Assembly: GCF_947495025.1 (NCBI RefSeq)
Contig: NZ_CANLXG010000001.1
Span: forward strand, 1,426,001-1,490,000
Length of the DNA stretch: 64,000 nucleotides
Direction of reading: 5' to 3'
Origin: an uncultured Roseobacter sp.
GTDB lineage: Bacteria > Pseudomonadota > Alphaproteobacteria > Rhodobacterales > Rhodobacteraceae
Position 1 is the stretch's first letter. Every line of letters begins with the position of its first letter. Position numbers and translations under genes: made by a program. The notes beneath the pieces are model-generated. The model did no database searches. It had not been told where the DNA came from and worked only from the letters and a program-made list of their open reading frames with translations. This document shows positions 29,527 through 38,411 of this stretch, in pieces.

Positions 29527-31497
29527 ATGGCATTTCAATGGACCGAGGATCCGGGACGGGACACATTTCACCCCCGTCTTGAGCCGGTAAGCGCCTGGCT
29601 GTTCCGGCGTAACAGCCCCTATCTGCGCACCGGCGGCGCCGGAACGGCAACGCTTTTCTCTATGCCGGTCAACCCACAGGGGTTTCGACCAGACGTCCGG
29701 GATTCGTGGCGCGCACTGCGGGTAGAGAATCCGGCGACCGGCGATAACCCGGCCCAGCTGGCCTTCACGCCCGAAGCGCTGGATGATCTGTTGTCGCCAC
29801 TGGCAGACGACTTCGATGACCCACGGGTTTTCGTTCTGCCACTCCGGGAGGGCGCCGCCCTGACTGCAGAAAGGCTACGGCAGCGCACCGGGATCGGATC
29901 CCCGAGAACGCCTGCCCCCTCTCACCCGCTGCCCGAACCAACCGCAATTGTCGGGATCATCGACCACGGCATCAACATTTTCCACGAAAGGTTCAGGCAC
30001 CGCACATCTGGCACGCGCATCGCCGCCGCGTGGATGCAGGGCGCCGTAAGAGAGGCCGACCGTCTGCCCTTTGGCCGTGAGTGGCTGCAGGCCGATGTCG
30101 AAGAGGCACTTACCGCGACCGGCGGCGATGAGGACAGCCTGCTGCGCCTTGCGGGCGATGATCCCGCAGCCCCCGCGTTCAGCCCTCTGAGCCAGCGGAC
30201 GAGCCACGGCACCCATGTGCTGGATGTGGCCGCCGGGTTTGATCCGCAGCACACTGACGGCGACACGTTGCCCATTATCGCGGTGTCATTGCCGCCGGTT
30301 GTCACCCGCGAAACCGCCGGATCGATGCTTGCTCTGCCCTTTGCGCTGGGTCTCGAATACATCGCCGACCGCGCCCGAAGGCTGATGCGACAGACAGGAA
30401 CGGTGGTGCCGGTTATCGTCAACTTCAGTCTTGGACTGACGGGCGGACCACGCAACGGGTTGCACCGGCTGGAGCAGACCATTGCGCGGGTCGCAGAGCG
30501 TCATCGCAGCCAGATCGAAGAACTGATGGACACAGAAGATGCGCCGTTCACCGTTGTTGTGGCCGCGGGCAACAACAACCTCAGCCAGGGCCACGCCCGC
30601 AGTACGCCGGCAGGTACCAGTCTTGGCGTCAACTGGCAGCTGCAGCCCGGCGACCCAACCGCAAACTTCCTGGAAATCCGGCTGTCTCCGGAAGAGGACC
30701 CGTTGCCGGAGCCGCTGGTGGTCACGCTCGGCATCACGCCACCCGGTGCCGACGGACCGATCACCACCACGGTCTTTCCGGCGACCGGCAGGACGCTGGA
30801 AAACATCAGACTGCTGGAAAAAGACGGCGCAATCATCGGCCGACTGTCGGTCTGGCGCCATCCGGATGGCATTGCCGTGCTGACGCTTGCTCTCGACGGG
30901 ACCGATCCCGGCCATGATCTGCGGCAGGTGTCACCGCCCGGCACATGGGAGGTCTCGGTCTCCTACACGGCCAGCACGCTGTACCGGATTGATGCCTGGG
31001 TTCTGCGCGATGATGTACCCGTCGGATTTACCGATACGGGCCGACAGAGCTATTTCACCGACCCCGACTACCGCGCACGGCACCCGTCGGGGCATCCGGT
31101 CGTCACCGATGAAGGCCCTTCTGTCATCAGGCGCGCAGGAAGTCTGAATGCCATCGCCACGGCAACAGACCAGGTGCGTATCTTTTGCGCCGGTGCCCTT
31201 TCCGGATCGGACGGCACACCGCAACCTGCGACCTATTCTGCGACCCCGCTGGATGACACAACAGAGCGCGTTGATATCAGCGCCCCGGGCGACCGATCGC
31301 CGGTTCGTCGGGGCGTTCTCGCCGCAGGGACGCGCTCCGGAAGCCGCGTCGCTGTGAGCGGCACCAGCGTGGCTGCACCGCAGATGGTCCGGCATCTGGC
31401 CACCGGTGCGGGGTCGCTTAATGCGTCAGTTACCGGACCTGACACACGCATCGGCCAGAATATTCTGTCAGATGCACTGCCCGACCAGGGTATCTGA
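29527..31497 (+). CDS. S8 family (subtilisin-like) serine peptidase with large internal insertion
   Basis: 656 residues. The subtilase triad is complete: Asp in VGIIDHGIN (D146), His in TSHGTHVLDVAAG (H227), Ser in SGTSVAAP (S614), and the oxyanion Asn in VVVAAGNNN (N349). Between Asn and Ser there are about 265 residues, far more than the ~65 of subtilisin, so an extra domain of about 200 residues (beta-rich, 365-500) is inserted. There is no signal peptide; the first ~135 residues are not a recognised prodomain. ATG 29527 is one base after the PAP2 stop, so the two are translationally coupled. It may act inside the cell or on the LQS protein. Function inferred only. Confidence 0.87.
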   Translation: MAFQWTEDPGRDTFHPRLEPVSAWLFRRNSPYLRTGGAGTATLFSMPVNPQGFRPDVRDSWRALRVENPATGDNPAQLAFTPEALDDLLSPLADDFDDPRVFVLPLREGAALTAERLRQRTGIGSPRTPAPSHPLPEPTAIVGIIDHGINIFHERFRHRTSGTRIAAAWMQGAVREADRLPFGREWLQADVEEALTATGGDEDSLLRLAGDDPAAPAFSPLSQRTSHGTHVLDVAAGFDPQHTDGDTLPIIAVSLPPVVTRETAGSMLALPFALGLEYIADRARRLMRQTGTVVPVIVNFSLGLTGGPRNGLHRLEQTIARVAERHRSQIEELMDTEDAPFTVVVAAGNNNLSQGHARSTPAGTSLGVNWQLQPGDPTANFLEIRLSPEEDPLPEPLVVTLGITPPGADGPITTTVFPATGRTLENIRLLEKDGAIIGRLSVWRHPDGIAVLTLALDGTDPGHDLRQVSPPGTWEVSVSYTASTLYRIDAWVLRDDVPVGFTDTGRQSYFTDPDYRARHPSGHPVVTDEGPSVIRRAGSLNAIATATDQVRIFCAGALSGSDGTPQPATYSATPLDDTTERVDISAPGDRSPVRRGVLAAGTRSGSRVAVSGTSVAAPQMVRHLATGAGSLNASVTGPDTRIGQNILSDALPDQGI

Positions 31498-31515
31498 CCG
31501 CGCGTTCAGCAGGGT

Positions 31516-32661
31516 TCAGACGATTTCCAGCAGAAGCGCACGTGTGTTCTCGGCGGTCATTTTGACAGGGTTCCCGCCTGTGCTGGGATCAGACAGCGCG
31601 CCGGCCACGATGCGGTCAATATCGGGATTTTCGATGCCCAGCGCCGCGAGGGTTTTTGGCACCTGAAAGCTGTCGTTGAGGGCATCCACATAGGCACAGA
31701 AGCCATCGAAGCCTCCGTCGATTCCCAGATACCGCGCCGCCTGAGCGATGATCTCTTCAATCGCGGGCCGGTTGAACCGGAGCACCGCCGGCATGCAGAC
31801 CGCATTCGTTGTCCCGTGATGCGTGTGGTAAATCGCACCGATCGGATGCGACAGCGCATGAATGGCCCCCAGCCCTTTCTGAAAAGCCGTGGCCCCCATG
31901 GCGGCCGCCGACATCATATGTGCACGCGCCTCAAGGTCAGACCCGTCTGTATAGGCGCGCGGCAGATACTCTTTGACGAGGCGCATACCCTCCAGCGCCA
32001 TGCCCTGCGACATCGGGTGGTAATGCGGCGAACAATAGGCCTCGACGCAATGAGCAAAGGCATCAAGCCCCGTGCCTGCCGTGATAAAGGGCGGCATGCC
32101 GACCGTCAGTTCCGGATCGCAGATCACCACCGAGGGCAGAATACGCGGGTGGAAAATGATTTTTTTCTCTTCGGTTTCGGAATTGGTGATCACCGACGCA
32201 CGGCCAACTTCTGACCCGGTTCCTGCGGTCGTCGGAACGGCCACAATGGGTGCGATGGCATCGGCATCCGCCCGGGTCCACCAGTCACCGATGTCCTCAA
32301 AATCCCACAGGGGCCGCGTCTGCCCGGCGAGGAAGGCGACCAGTTTGCCCAGGTCGAGGCCAGACCCGCCGCCAAAGGCGACAACGCCGTCGTGACCACC
32401 ATCGCGAAAGGCCTGCACACCGGCGGCGGCATTCTTTTCGTTGGGGTTCGGATCCACATCCGAAAAAACCGCGCGGCCAAGTCCGGCTGCATCCAGCAGA
32501 TCCAGCGTTTTCTGCGTGATCTCCATGCCGGCAAGGCCGCGGTCCGTAACGAGAAGTGGCTTTTTGATCCCGGCTGCGGCACAGGCATCGGCGATCTCGG
32601 AAATGCGGCCCGCGCCAAAGCGCACCGCTGTGGGGTATGACCAGTTGGCAGTCAGCGTCAT
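31516..32661 (-). CDS. Iron-containing alcohol dehydrogenase
   Basis: 381 residues. A group III alcohol dehydrogenase: NAD-binding GGGSGLDLGKLVAF, AVPTTAGTGSEVGRASVI, and metal ligands in GTGLDAFAHCVEAY and HPIGAIYHTHHGTTNAVCMPAVL. It oxidises an alcohol to an aldehyde with NAD. It sits three bases after the aldehyde dehydrogenase gene in the same operon as a glutamine-synthetase-like ligase and a TRAP transporter. The two dehydrogenases would turn an alcohol group into a carboxylate. Confidence 0.93.
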   Translation of the reverse strand: MTLTANWSYPTAVRFGAGRISEIADACAAAGIKKPLLVTDRGLAGMEITQKTLDLLDAAGLGRAVFSDVDPNPNEKNAAAGVQAFRDGGHDGVVAFGGGSGLDLGKLVAFLAGQTRPLWDFEDIGDWWTRADADAIAPIVAVPTTAGTGSEVGRASVITNSETEEKKIIFHPRILPSVVICDPELTVGMPPFITAGTGLDAFAHCVEAYCSPHYHPMSQGMALEGMRLVKEYLPRAYTDGSDLEARAHMMSAAAMGATAFQKGLGAIHALSHPIGAIYHTHHGTTNAVCMPAVLRFNRPAIEEIIAQAARYLGIDGGFDGFCAYVDALNDSFQVPKTLAALGIENPDIDRIVAGALSDPSTGGNPVKMTAENTRALLLEIV

Positions 32662-32664
32662 CGT

Positions 32665-34032
32665 TTATGCCTTTTTCATATGATAGGATTTAGGACGGGT
32701 CAGATTGTGATACCCGATGACAGACAGGCCGCCGCCGCGGCCCGTGTCCTTGCACCCGGTCCAGCACAGCGCAGGGTCCAGGTAATCGGCACGGTTCATG
32801 AACACGGTGCCAGTTTCAATCCGGTCAGCGATTGCCTCTGCACGGGCCACATCCGGCGTCCAGACAGAGGCGGTCAGGCCAAAATCGCTGTCGTTCATCA
32901 GACGAATGGCCGCGTCGTCATCCCGGACCGGCATAATCCCTACCACCGGGCCAAAGCTTTCCTCGCGCATCACCCGCATATCGTGATTAACGTTCGTCAG
33001 AATCTGCGGGGTGAGATAAGCCCCCCCGTCATCCTCGGGGAATGTCTCAATATGGGCCCGCGCGCCCTGTGCAACAGCCTCGGCTGTCTGCGCACGAACC
33101 TCATCGGCAAAGCGTTTATGCGCCATCGGTCCGATCGTCGTGTCGGGCTTCAGCGGGTTGCCCAGATTGTATCCCCTGACGATGGAAACCGCTTTTTCGA
33201 CAAAAGTATCAAAATGCTGTTCGGCAACATAGATGCGCTCAATCCCACAGCAGCACTGACCGGAGTTGAACATCGCACCGTCGATCAGCGTCTCGGCGGC
33301 AGCATCCAGATCTGCGTCGTCACAGACATAGCCCGGGTCCTTGCCGCCCAGTTCCAGACCGACACCTGTAAAGGTCCCCGCCGCGGCGCGCTCAATCGCC
33401 TGCCCGCCGGACACCGAACCGGTGAAATTCACAAAACCAAAAGACCTGGCAGCAATAAGTGCGGACGTGGTGTCGTGATCCAGGAAAGCGTTCTGAAAAA
33501 CCTCTGGAGGAACACCGGCTGCGTGAAAGGCCGAGGCCATACGTTCACCGACCAGCGGCGTCTGACTGGCGTGTTTCAGAACAACGGCATTGCCCGCGAT
33601 CAGTGCGGGCGCGACGGTGTTTATCGCCGTCATATATGGGTAGTTCCAGGGCGCCACGACCAGCACCACACCGTGCGGTACCCGTTTGATCACGCGGCGA
33701 AACGCGCCACTGTCTTCTATGATGATATCTGCCAGAGCACCGCCAGCGATTTCGGCCATGTGGCCCGCGCGCTCGCTGAACCCGCCGAACTCGCCACCAT
33801 AGCGGACCGGGCGGCCCATCTGGTGCGCCAGCTCCGGAACGATTTCATCATTCATCCCGCCAACATTTGCAACACCGGCCATCACAAGGTGAATCCGTTC
33901 TTCGAGCGGAAGCGCCGCCCAGGCTGCCTGTGCGGCACGCGCCCGCTCGACCACCGCGCTGGCTTCTGATGGGGACAGGGTTTCACGCTCGGCAAAAACC
34001 GAGCCATCAATCGGGGACACACATCTGATCAT
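32665..34032 (-). CDS. Aldehyde dehydrogenase family protein
   Basis: 455 residues. NAD(P)-dependent aldehyde dehydrogenase: VVAPWNYPYMTAINTVAPAL, FVNFTGSVSGGQAIE, catalytic Glu in GVGLELGGKDPGYV and catalytic Cys in FNSGQCCCGIERIYV. It oxidises an aldehyde to an acid. ATG 34032 lies two bases after the glutamine-synthetase-like stop; an upstream extension to 34104 would read through that gene. The operon setting suggests the substrate is a gamma-glutamyl-amino aldehyde or similar. Confidence 0.93.
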   Translation of the reverse strand: MIRCVSPIDGSVFAERETLSPSEASAVVERARAAQAAWAALPLEERIHLVMAGVANVGGMNDEIVPELAHQMGRPVRYGGEFGGFSERAGHMAEIAGGALADIIIEDSGAFRRVIKRVPHGVVLVVAPWNYPYMTAINTVAPALIAGNAVVLKHASQTPLVGERMASAFHAAGVPPEVFQNAFLDHDTTSALIAARSFGFVNFTGSVSGGQAIERAAAGTFTGVGLELGGKDPGYVCDDADLDAAAETLIDGAMFNSGQCCCGIERIYVAEQHFDTFVEKAVSIVRGYNLGNPLKPDTTIGPMAHKRFADEVRAQTAEAVAQGARAHIETFPEDDGGAYLTPQILTNVNHDMRVMREESFGPVVGIMPVRDDDAAIRLMNDSDFGLTASVWTPDVARAEAIADRIETGTVFMNRADYLDPALCWTGCKDTGRGGGLSVIGYHNLTRPKSYHMKKA

Positions 34033-34034
34033 TC

Positions 34035-35399
34035 TCAGGCCCTTTCGAAACCGCGCGCGATTTCCCAGTCGGTCACCACACGGTCGTATTCTTCCTGCTC
34101 CCATTCAGCGCAACGGGTATAGTGGTCGATCACATCATCGCCCATAGCATCGCGCAGGAAAGCTGAATTGCGCAGTGTATCCGTCGCCGCCCGCAGCGTG
34201 CGCGGGATGTCCTGAGCGCCTGCTTCCTCATAGACGTCACCCCGCGTTGGCGGTGCCAGTTCCATCTTTTCCTCAATACCTCTGATGCCCGCGGCCAGCA
34301 TGGCGGCCTGCGCCAGATAGGGGTTCAGGTCAGAACCCCCGACGCGGCATTCAACGCGGATGCCTCTGGTTCCGTCGCCGCACAGACGGAAACCGGCCGT
34401 GCGGTTGTCGACAGACCAGACCGTCTTTGTCGGTGCAAAGGTACCTTTGGCGAACCGTTTGTAGCTGTTGATGTAGGGCGCGAGAAAGAACGTGTAATCA
34501 GGCGCATAGGCGATCAGCCCGGCCATATAGTGCTTCATCAGCTGCGACATGCCCAGATCGTCCCGCTCATCAAAAAAAGCCGGTTCGCCATCCCGCCACA
34601 GCGACTGGTGCACATGCGACGACGACCCGACTTTGTCGTGGTGCCATTTCGGCAGGAAAGTCGCAGCAACCCCATGCTGCCATGCGATCTCCTTGATGCC
34701 GTTTTTGGCAATCGTGTGGTGATCCGCGCAATCCAGCGCATCGGCATAGCGGATGTTCAGTTCTTCCTGACCGGTCTCTGCCTCGCCTTTGGAATTCTCA
34801 ATTGGTAACCCCGCCCCGAACAGATGGTTTCGGATGGGTCGCATGACACCTTCTTCCTTGGTCGTCTGAAGGATCGCGTAATCCTCATTGTAGCCGCTGA
34901 TCGGCGTCAGGTTGCGAAACCCGGATTTCCGGATGTCGTCAAAAGAGTTCTCAAACAGGAAGAATTCCAGTTCGGTGGCCATCATCGCATTAAAGCCCAG
35001 CGCTTTGAGGCGGGCCACCTGGGCTTTCAGCATCTGGCGCGGCGCGTGGGGCACCGGTTCGTGCGTATGGTGATCCAGAATATCACACAGCACCATGGCG
35101 GTGCCTTCCAGCCATGGCAGCAGGCGCAGCGTCGACAGATCAGGCGCCATGATATAATCGCCATAGCCCTTTTCCCAGCTCGATGCAGCATATCCGTCTG
35201 GCGTCGCCATCTCCAGATCAGTGGCCAGCAGGTAATTGCAGCAATGGGTTTCCTCGAACGAGCTTTCCACAAAATTTACAGCGTGAAAGCGTTTGCCCAT
35301 CAGGCGGCCCTGCATATCCGGAAAACAGGCCAGCACCGTATCGATTGCGCCGTTTTTCACTGCGTTTTTTAAACCGTCAAAGGTCAGGTTGGCAGACAT
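34035..35399 (-). CDS. Glutamine synthetase-like ligase (gamma-glutamylamide synthetase type)
   Basis: 454 residues. Glutamine-synthetase fold, C-terminal ATP/glutamate site with TELEFFLFE, HHDKVGSSSHVHQSL, SYKRFAKGTFAPTKTVWSVDNRTAGFR (ends SYKRF and TAGFR) and RVECRVGGSDLNPYLAQAA. It is shorter and different from housekeeping GlnA and fits the PuuA/IpuC/GlnA4 group, which couples glutamate to an amine with ATP. Its operon with aldehyde and alcohol dehydrogenases, rather than nitrogen regulators, supports a catabolic role. ATG 35399 follows AAAGGA. Confidence 0.9.
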   Translation of the reverse strand: MSANLTFDGLKNAVKNGAIDTVLACFPDMQGRLMGKRFHAVNFVESSFEETHCCNYLLATDLEMATPDGYAASSWEKGYGDYIMAPDLSTLRLLPWLEGTAMVLCDILDHHTHEPVPHAPRQMLKAQVARLKALGFNAMMATELEFFLFENSFDDIRKSGFRNLTPISGYNEDYAILQTTKEEGVMRPIRNHLFGAGLPIENSKGEAETGQEELNIRYADALDCADHHTIAKNGIKEIAWQHGVAATFLPKWHHDKVGSSSHVHQSLWRDGEPAFFDERDDLGMSQLMKHYMAGLIAYAPDYTFFLAPYINSYKRFAKGTFAPTKTVWSVDNRTAGFRLCGDGTRGIRVECRVGGSDLNPYLAQAAMLAAGIRGIEEKMELAPPTRGDVYEEAGAQDIPRTLRAATDTLRNSAFLRDAMGDDVIDHYTRCAEWEQEEYDRVVTDWEIARGFERA

Positions 35400-35427
35400 G
35401 TCAGGGTCCTTTCTGAACGGGAAGCGC

Positions 35428-35442
35428 CCCCGCACAGCGGGG
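35428..35442. terminator. Stem-loop between dctP and the glutamine-synthetase-like gene
   Basis: CCCCGC (35428-35433) pairs with GCGGGG (35437-35442) around ACA. It lies in the 68-base gap after the solute-binding protein gene. Such hairpins usually protect the receptor mRNA end or attenuate downstream genes, so the receptor is made in excess. No U-tract. Confidence 0.5.
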
Positions 35443-35467
35443 ACGCCAGGTATCAATTCCGGTCGGA

Positions 35468-36505
35468 TTACTCGAAGTTATACGGTACGCCGGCCTGGTT
35501 GATTACGCTGTTGTACTCTTTGAAGATGTTGACGATCTTCTGGTGCACTTCGCCTTCCTGGGCCACTTCTTCCCAGAATTCCTTGGCAGCGTTCTCGACC
35601 TCGGCCCATTCACCCGCAGGCACCGACCGCAGGGCCAGCTTGTCACCATTGGCACGCAGCGCGGCCTCGCCACCCCAGTACCACTGGTTGCGGTATGTGT
35701 GACCGGCCTCGGTTGCGGCCATCACAACCGATTTCAGGTGATCCGGCAGTTCGGCCCAGCGCTCTTCATTGACAAACCAGGACCCGATCCAGGCACCCGA
35801 GATGTTGTTTGTCAGGAAGTAATCCGTCACATCTGCCCAGCCGACAGTGTAGTCCTCGGTAATGCCCGACCAGGCCATGCCATCAAGCTCGCCCGTCTGA
35901 ACAGCGACCTCTGCGTCCTCGTAGGGAATATTCACCGGCACCACACCGAATTTCGACAGGAAACGGCCCGCTGTCGGGAAGGTATAGAGCTTGAGCCCGT
36001 CGAGATCCGCGACACTGGTGATTTCCTTCTTGGTGTTGAAGTTGCAGGGGTCCTGACCCGCCGCAGACAGCCATTTCACGCCGACTTTTGCATATTCCTC
36101 TTCCCAGATCTCTTTCAGGCCGTACTGGTTAAAGAGCACGGGCACGTCGAGAATATGCTTGGTGGCAAACGGGAAATAGCCGCCGAACTGCCGCAGCGGT
36201 GTGGGCGACGCCATCGAGTCGTCATCCGAATGCACACCGTCGATTGTCCCGCGCTGGAGCGCCTGAAAGAGCTCGCCCGTTGGCACGATCTGATCCGCAT
36301 AGAAAAGCTCGACCTCAAGCTCGCCGTTGGCATTTGCATTGATGTAGTCAATCACCGGTTTGGTGACATGTTCCCCAAGAGCGGCGCCGGCATAGGTCTG
36401 AAAACGCCATTTGACCGCCGTCTGAGCCTGCACAATAGCAGGGCTTGCCAGAGCTGCGGCGCCGCCGATACCGGCGGTGGTAATAAACTTACGTCTCGTT
36501 GTCAT
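35468..36505 (-). CDS. TRAP transporter solute-binding protein (DctP family)
   Basis: 345 residues. A twin-arginine type leader (MTTRRKFITTAGIGGAAALASPAIVQAQ) is followed by a DctP domain: TAVKWRFQTYAG, GTIDGVHSDDDSM and the conserved ligand-site region LDGLKLYTFPTAGRFLSKFG. It captures the substrate in the periplasm for the DctQ/DctM pair encoded just upstream. The Tat-like leader suggests it folds before export. Members with this leader often bind keto- or amino acids, but the ligand is not readable. Confidence 0.92.
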   Translation of the reverse strand: MTTRRKFITTAGIGGAAALASPAIVQAQTAVKWRFQTYAGAALGEHVTKPVIDYINANANGELEVELFYADQIVPTGELFQALQRGTIDGVHSDDDSMASPTPLRQFGGYFPFATKHILDVPVLFNQYGLKEIWEEEYAKVGVKWLSAAGQDPCNFNTKKEITSVADLDGLKLYTFPTAGRFLSKFGVVPVNIPYEDAEVAVQTGELDGMAWSGITEDYTVGWADVTDYFLTNNISGAWIGSWFVNEERWAELPDHLKSVVMAATEAGHTYRNQWYWGGEAALRANGDKLALRSVPAGEWAEVENAAKEFWEEVAQEGEVHQKIVNIFKEYNSVINQAGVPYNFE

Positions 36506-36564
36506 TTTGATATCCTCTCTGTGAATTGCTCGTCTCAGATGCCCCCTGACAGGGTCTTTTTGGT

Positions 36565-37890
36565 TCAGTTTCCATAGACATACCCCGGCAGCCAGAGTGC
36601 GATTTCGGGGAAGACCATAATCGTTGCCAGCGCCACCACCATCACCAGAACAAAGGGCAGGATAGAGGCATAGATATCGCGCAATGTGATTTCCGGCGGC
36701 GCCATGGCACGCATGAGAAAGAGATTATAGCCGAAGGGTGGCGTCATATAGGCGATCTGTGTGGTGATCGTGTAAAGCACGCCGTACCAGATCAGATCGA
36801 ACCCCAGTGCACCCACCAGTGGCACATAGAGCGGTGCCACGATGACCAGCATCGCGGTGTCATCAAGGAAGGTTCCCATCAGAATAAAGCTGAGCTGCAT
36901 CAGGATCAGGATCATCCATGGGCTGAGGCCAAGTCTTTCGGTGAACAGGCTTTCGATGGCCTTCACCGCCCCCAGGCCGTCGAACACGGCACCAAAGGCA
37001 AGAGCCGCCAGGATGATCCACATGAACATGCAGGAAATACCCAGTGTCTTGCGTACCGAGGTTTCGAAAACCTCGCGCGTCATACGGCCCTTGGCGACAG
37101 CGGCGACAAAGGCAGCAATTGCGCCGATGGCCGAACTTTCCACCAGCGATGTCCAGCCGTTTACAAACGGCACCATCATCGCAAAGAAGATGAACAGCGG
37201 CAGAAAGCCCGCCCCCAGAAGCCGCAGTTTTTCACCCATCGGAATGTCGCGCTCTTCTGCTGGCAGCACCGGCCCCAGCGATGGGTTCATCCGGCAGCGG
37301 ATGACGATATAGATCACGAACATCGTGGCCATCATCAGCCCCGGCAACACACCCGCAAGCCACAGCTGGCCCACCGGCTGGCGCGCGATCATTGCATAGA
37401 GAACCAGCACGACAGAGGGCGGCACCAGAATGCCGAGCGATGAGCCCGCCTGGATCACCCCTGTGACCATCAGTTTATCGTATCCGCGTCTGAGAAGTTC
37501 GGGCAACGCAATCGTGGCACCGATCGCCATACCCGCGACCGACAACCCGTTCATGGCCGAGACCAGCACCATCAGCCCGATGGTGCCCACCGCCAGACCG
37601 CCAGACAACCCGCCCATCCAGACATGGAACATCCTGTAAAGATCGTCAGCAATTTTGGATTCCGACAGGATATAGCCCATGAAAATGAACATCGGCAGGG
37701 TCAGCAGCGGATACCATTTCATCAGCTTGATCGCGGCGGCAAAGCCCAGATCATATCCGCCGCGATCGCCCCACAGCAGGAACGCTGCGATCACCGCGAC
37801 AAAGCCAATCGCGCCAAAAACGCGCTGCCCGGTGAGCAACATCAGCATCATCGACGAGAACATAAGGATGGCAATGGCCTCGTACGACAT
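36565..37890 (-). CDS. TRAP transporter large permease (DctM family)
   Basis: 441 residues, about twelve hydrophobic segments. Typical DctM stretches: YPLLTLPMFIFMGYILSES, GLSVAGMAIGATIALPELLRRGYD, GSSLGILVPPSVVLVLYAMI, and the C-terminal QIAYMTPPFGYNLFLMR. It forms the sodium-driven channel. It overlaps the DctQ stop by one base (TGATG), showing coupled translation. Confidence 0.95.
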   Translation of the reverse strand: MSYEAIAILMFSSMMLMLLTGQRVFGAIGFVAVIAAFLLWGDRGGYDLGFAAAIKLMKWYPLLTLPMFIFMGYILSESKIADDLYRMFHVWMGGLSGGLAVGTIGLMVLVSAMNGLSVAGMAIGATIALPELLRRGYDKLMVTGVIQAGSSLGILVPPSVVLVLYAMIARQPVGQLWLAGVLPGLMMATMFVIYIVIRCRMNPSLGPVLPAEERDIPMGEKLRLLGAGFLPLFIFFAMMVPFVNGWTSLVESSAIGAIAAFVAAVAKGRMTREVFETSVRKTLGISCMFMWIILAALAFGAVFDGLGAVKAIESLFTERLGLSPWMILILMQLSFILMGTFLDDTAMLVIVAPLYVPLVGALGFDLIWYGVLYTITTQIAYMTPPFGYNLFLMRAMAPPEITLRDIYASILPFVLVMVVALATIMVFPEIALWLPGYVYGN

Positions 37891-38411
37891 CAGGTCTTCT
37901 CTCCCATGTCGTGCCCTTTGATGCGCAACACATCCTTGAACAGCTCAGAGATCGCCTGCAGCAGCATCAGGAAAATGCCAAACACCATGATGGACTTGAT
38001 CGGCCACAGATAGGGTCGCCAGACTGACGGGCTGCGCTCACCACCATAACTCAGCGAATACATCAGGCTTTCCCAGCCGCCCCAGAGCAGAAAAATCAGG
38101 TAAGTGATCAGGAAAAGAACCGTAATCGCGTCAGTCTGGGCCTTCCGGCTGTCAGTCCATTCGCCATAGAGCAGATCCATGCGCACGTTCGAGCCCATCT
38201 GGATCGCATAGGGGCCACCGACCATGTAATAGGCGACCATTGCGAACTGCGCCATTTCCAGTGTCCAGAGCGATGGCACAAAGAATGTTTTGGACACCGA
38301 CGACCAGAGCAGGATGCCCATCATCACGAAGATGCCGTACATCATGACACGCCCGATCCGGTAGTTCAGCGCGTCAATGACACGGATGTATCCGAGCACG
38401 AACCTCAGCAC
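37890..38411 (-). CDS. TRAP transporter small permease (DctQ family)
   Basis: 173 residues with four hydrophobic segments, the normal DctQ pattern (MMYGIFVMMGILLWSSV; GGPYAIQMGSNVRMDLLYG). It partners DctM. The start is a GTG at 38411, overlapping the end of the N-formylglutamate-amidohydrolase-like gene by seven bases, so that gene and the transporter form one operon. Confidence 0.92.
   Translation of the reverse strand: MLRFVLGYIRVIDALNYRIGRVMMYGIFVMMGILLWSSVSKTFFVPSLWTLEMAQFAMVAYYMVGGPYAIQMGSNVRMDLLYGEWTDSRKAQTDAITVLFLITYLIFLLWGGWESLMYSLSYGGERSPSVWRPYLWPIKSIMVFGIFLMLLQAISELFKDVLRIKGHDMGEKT

Noticed and set aside
32680..33969. Plus-strand open frame (429 codons) over the aldehyde dehydrogenase
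   Set aside because: Antisense shadow; the minus strand has all ALDH motifs.
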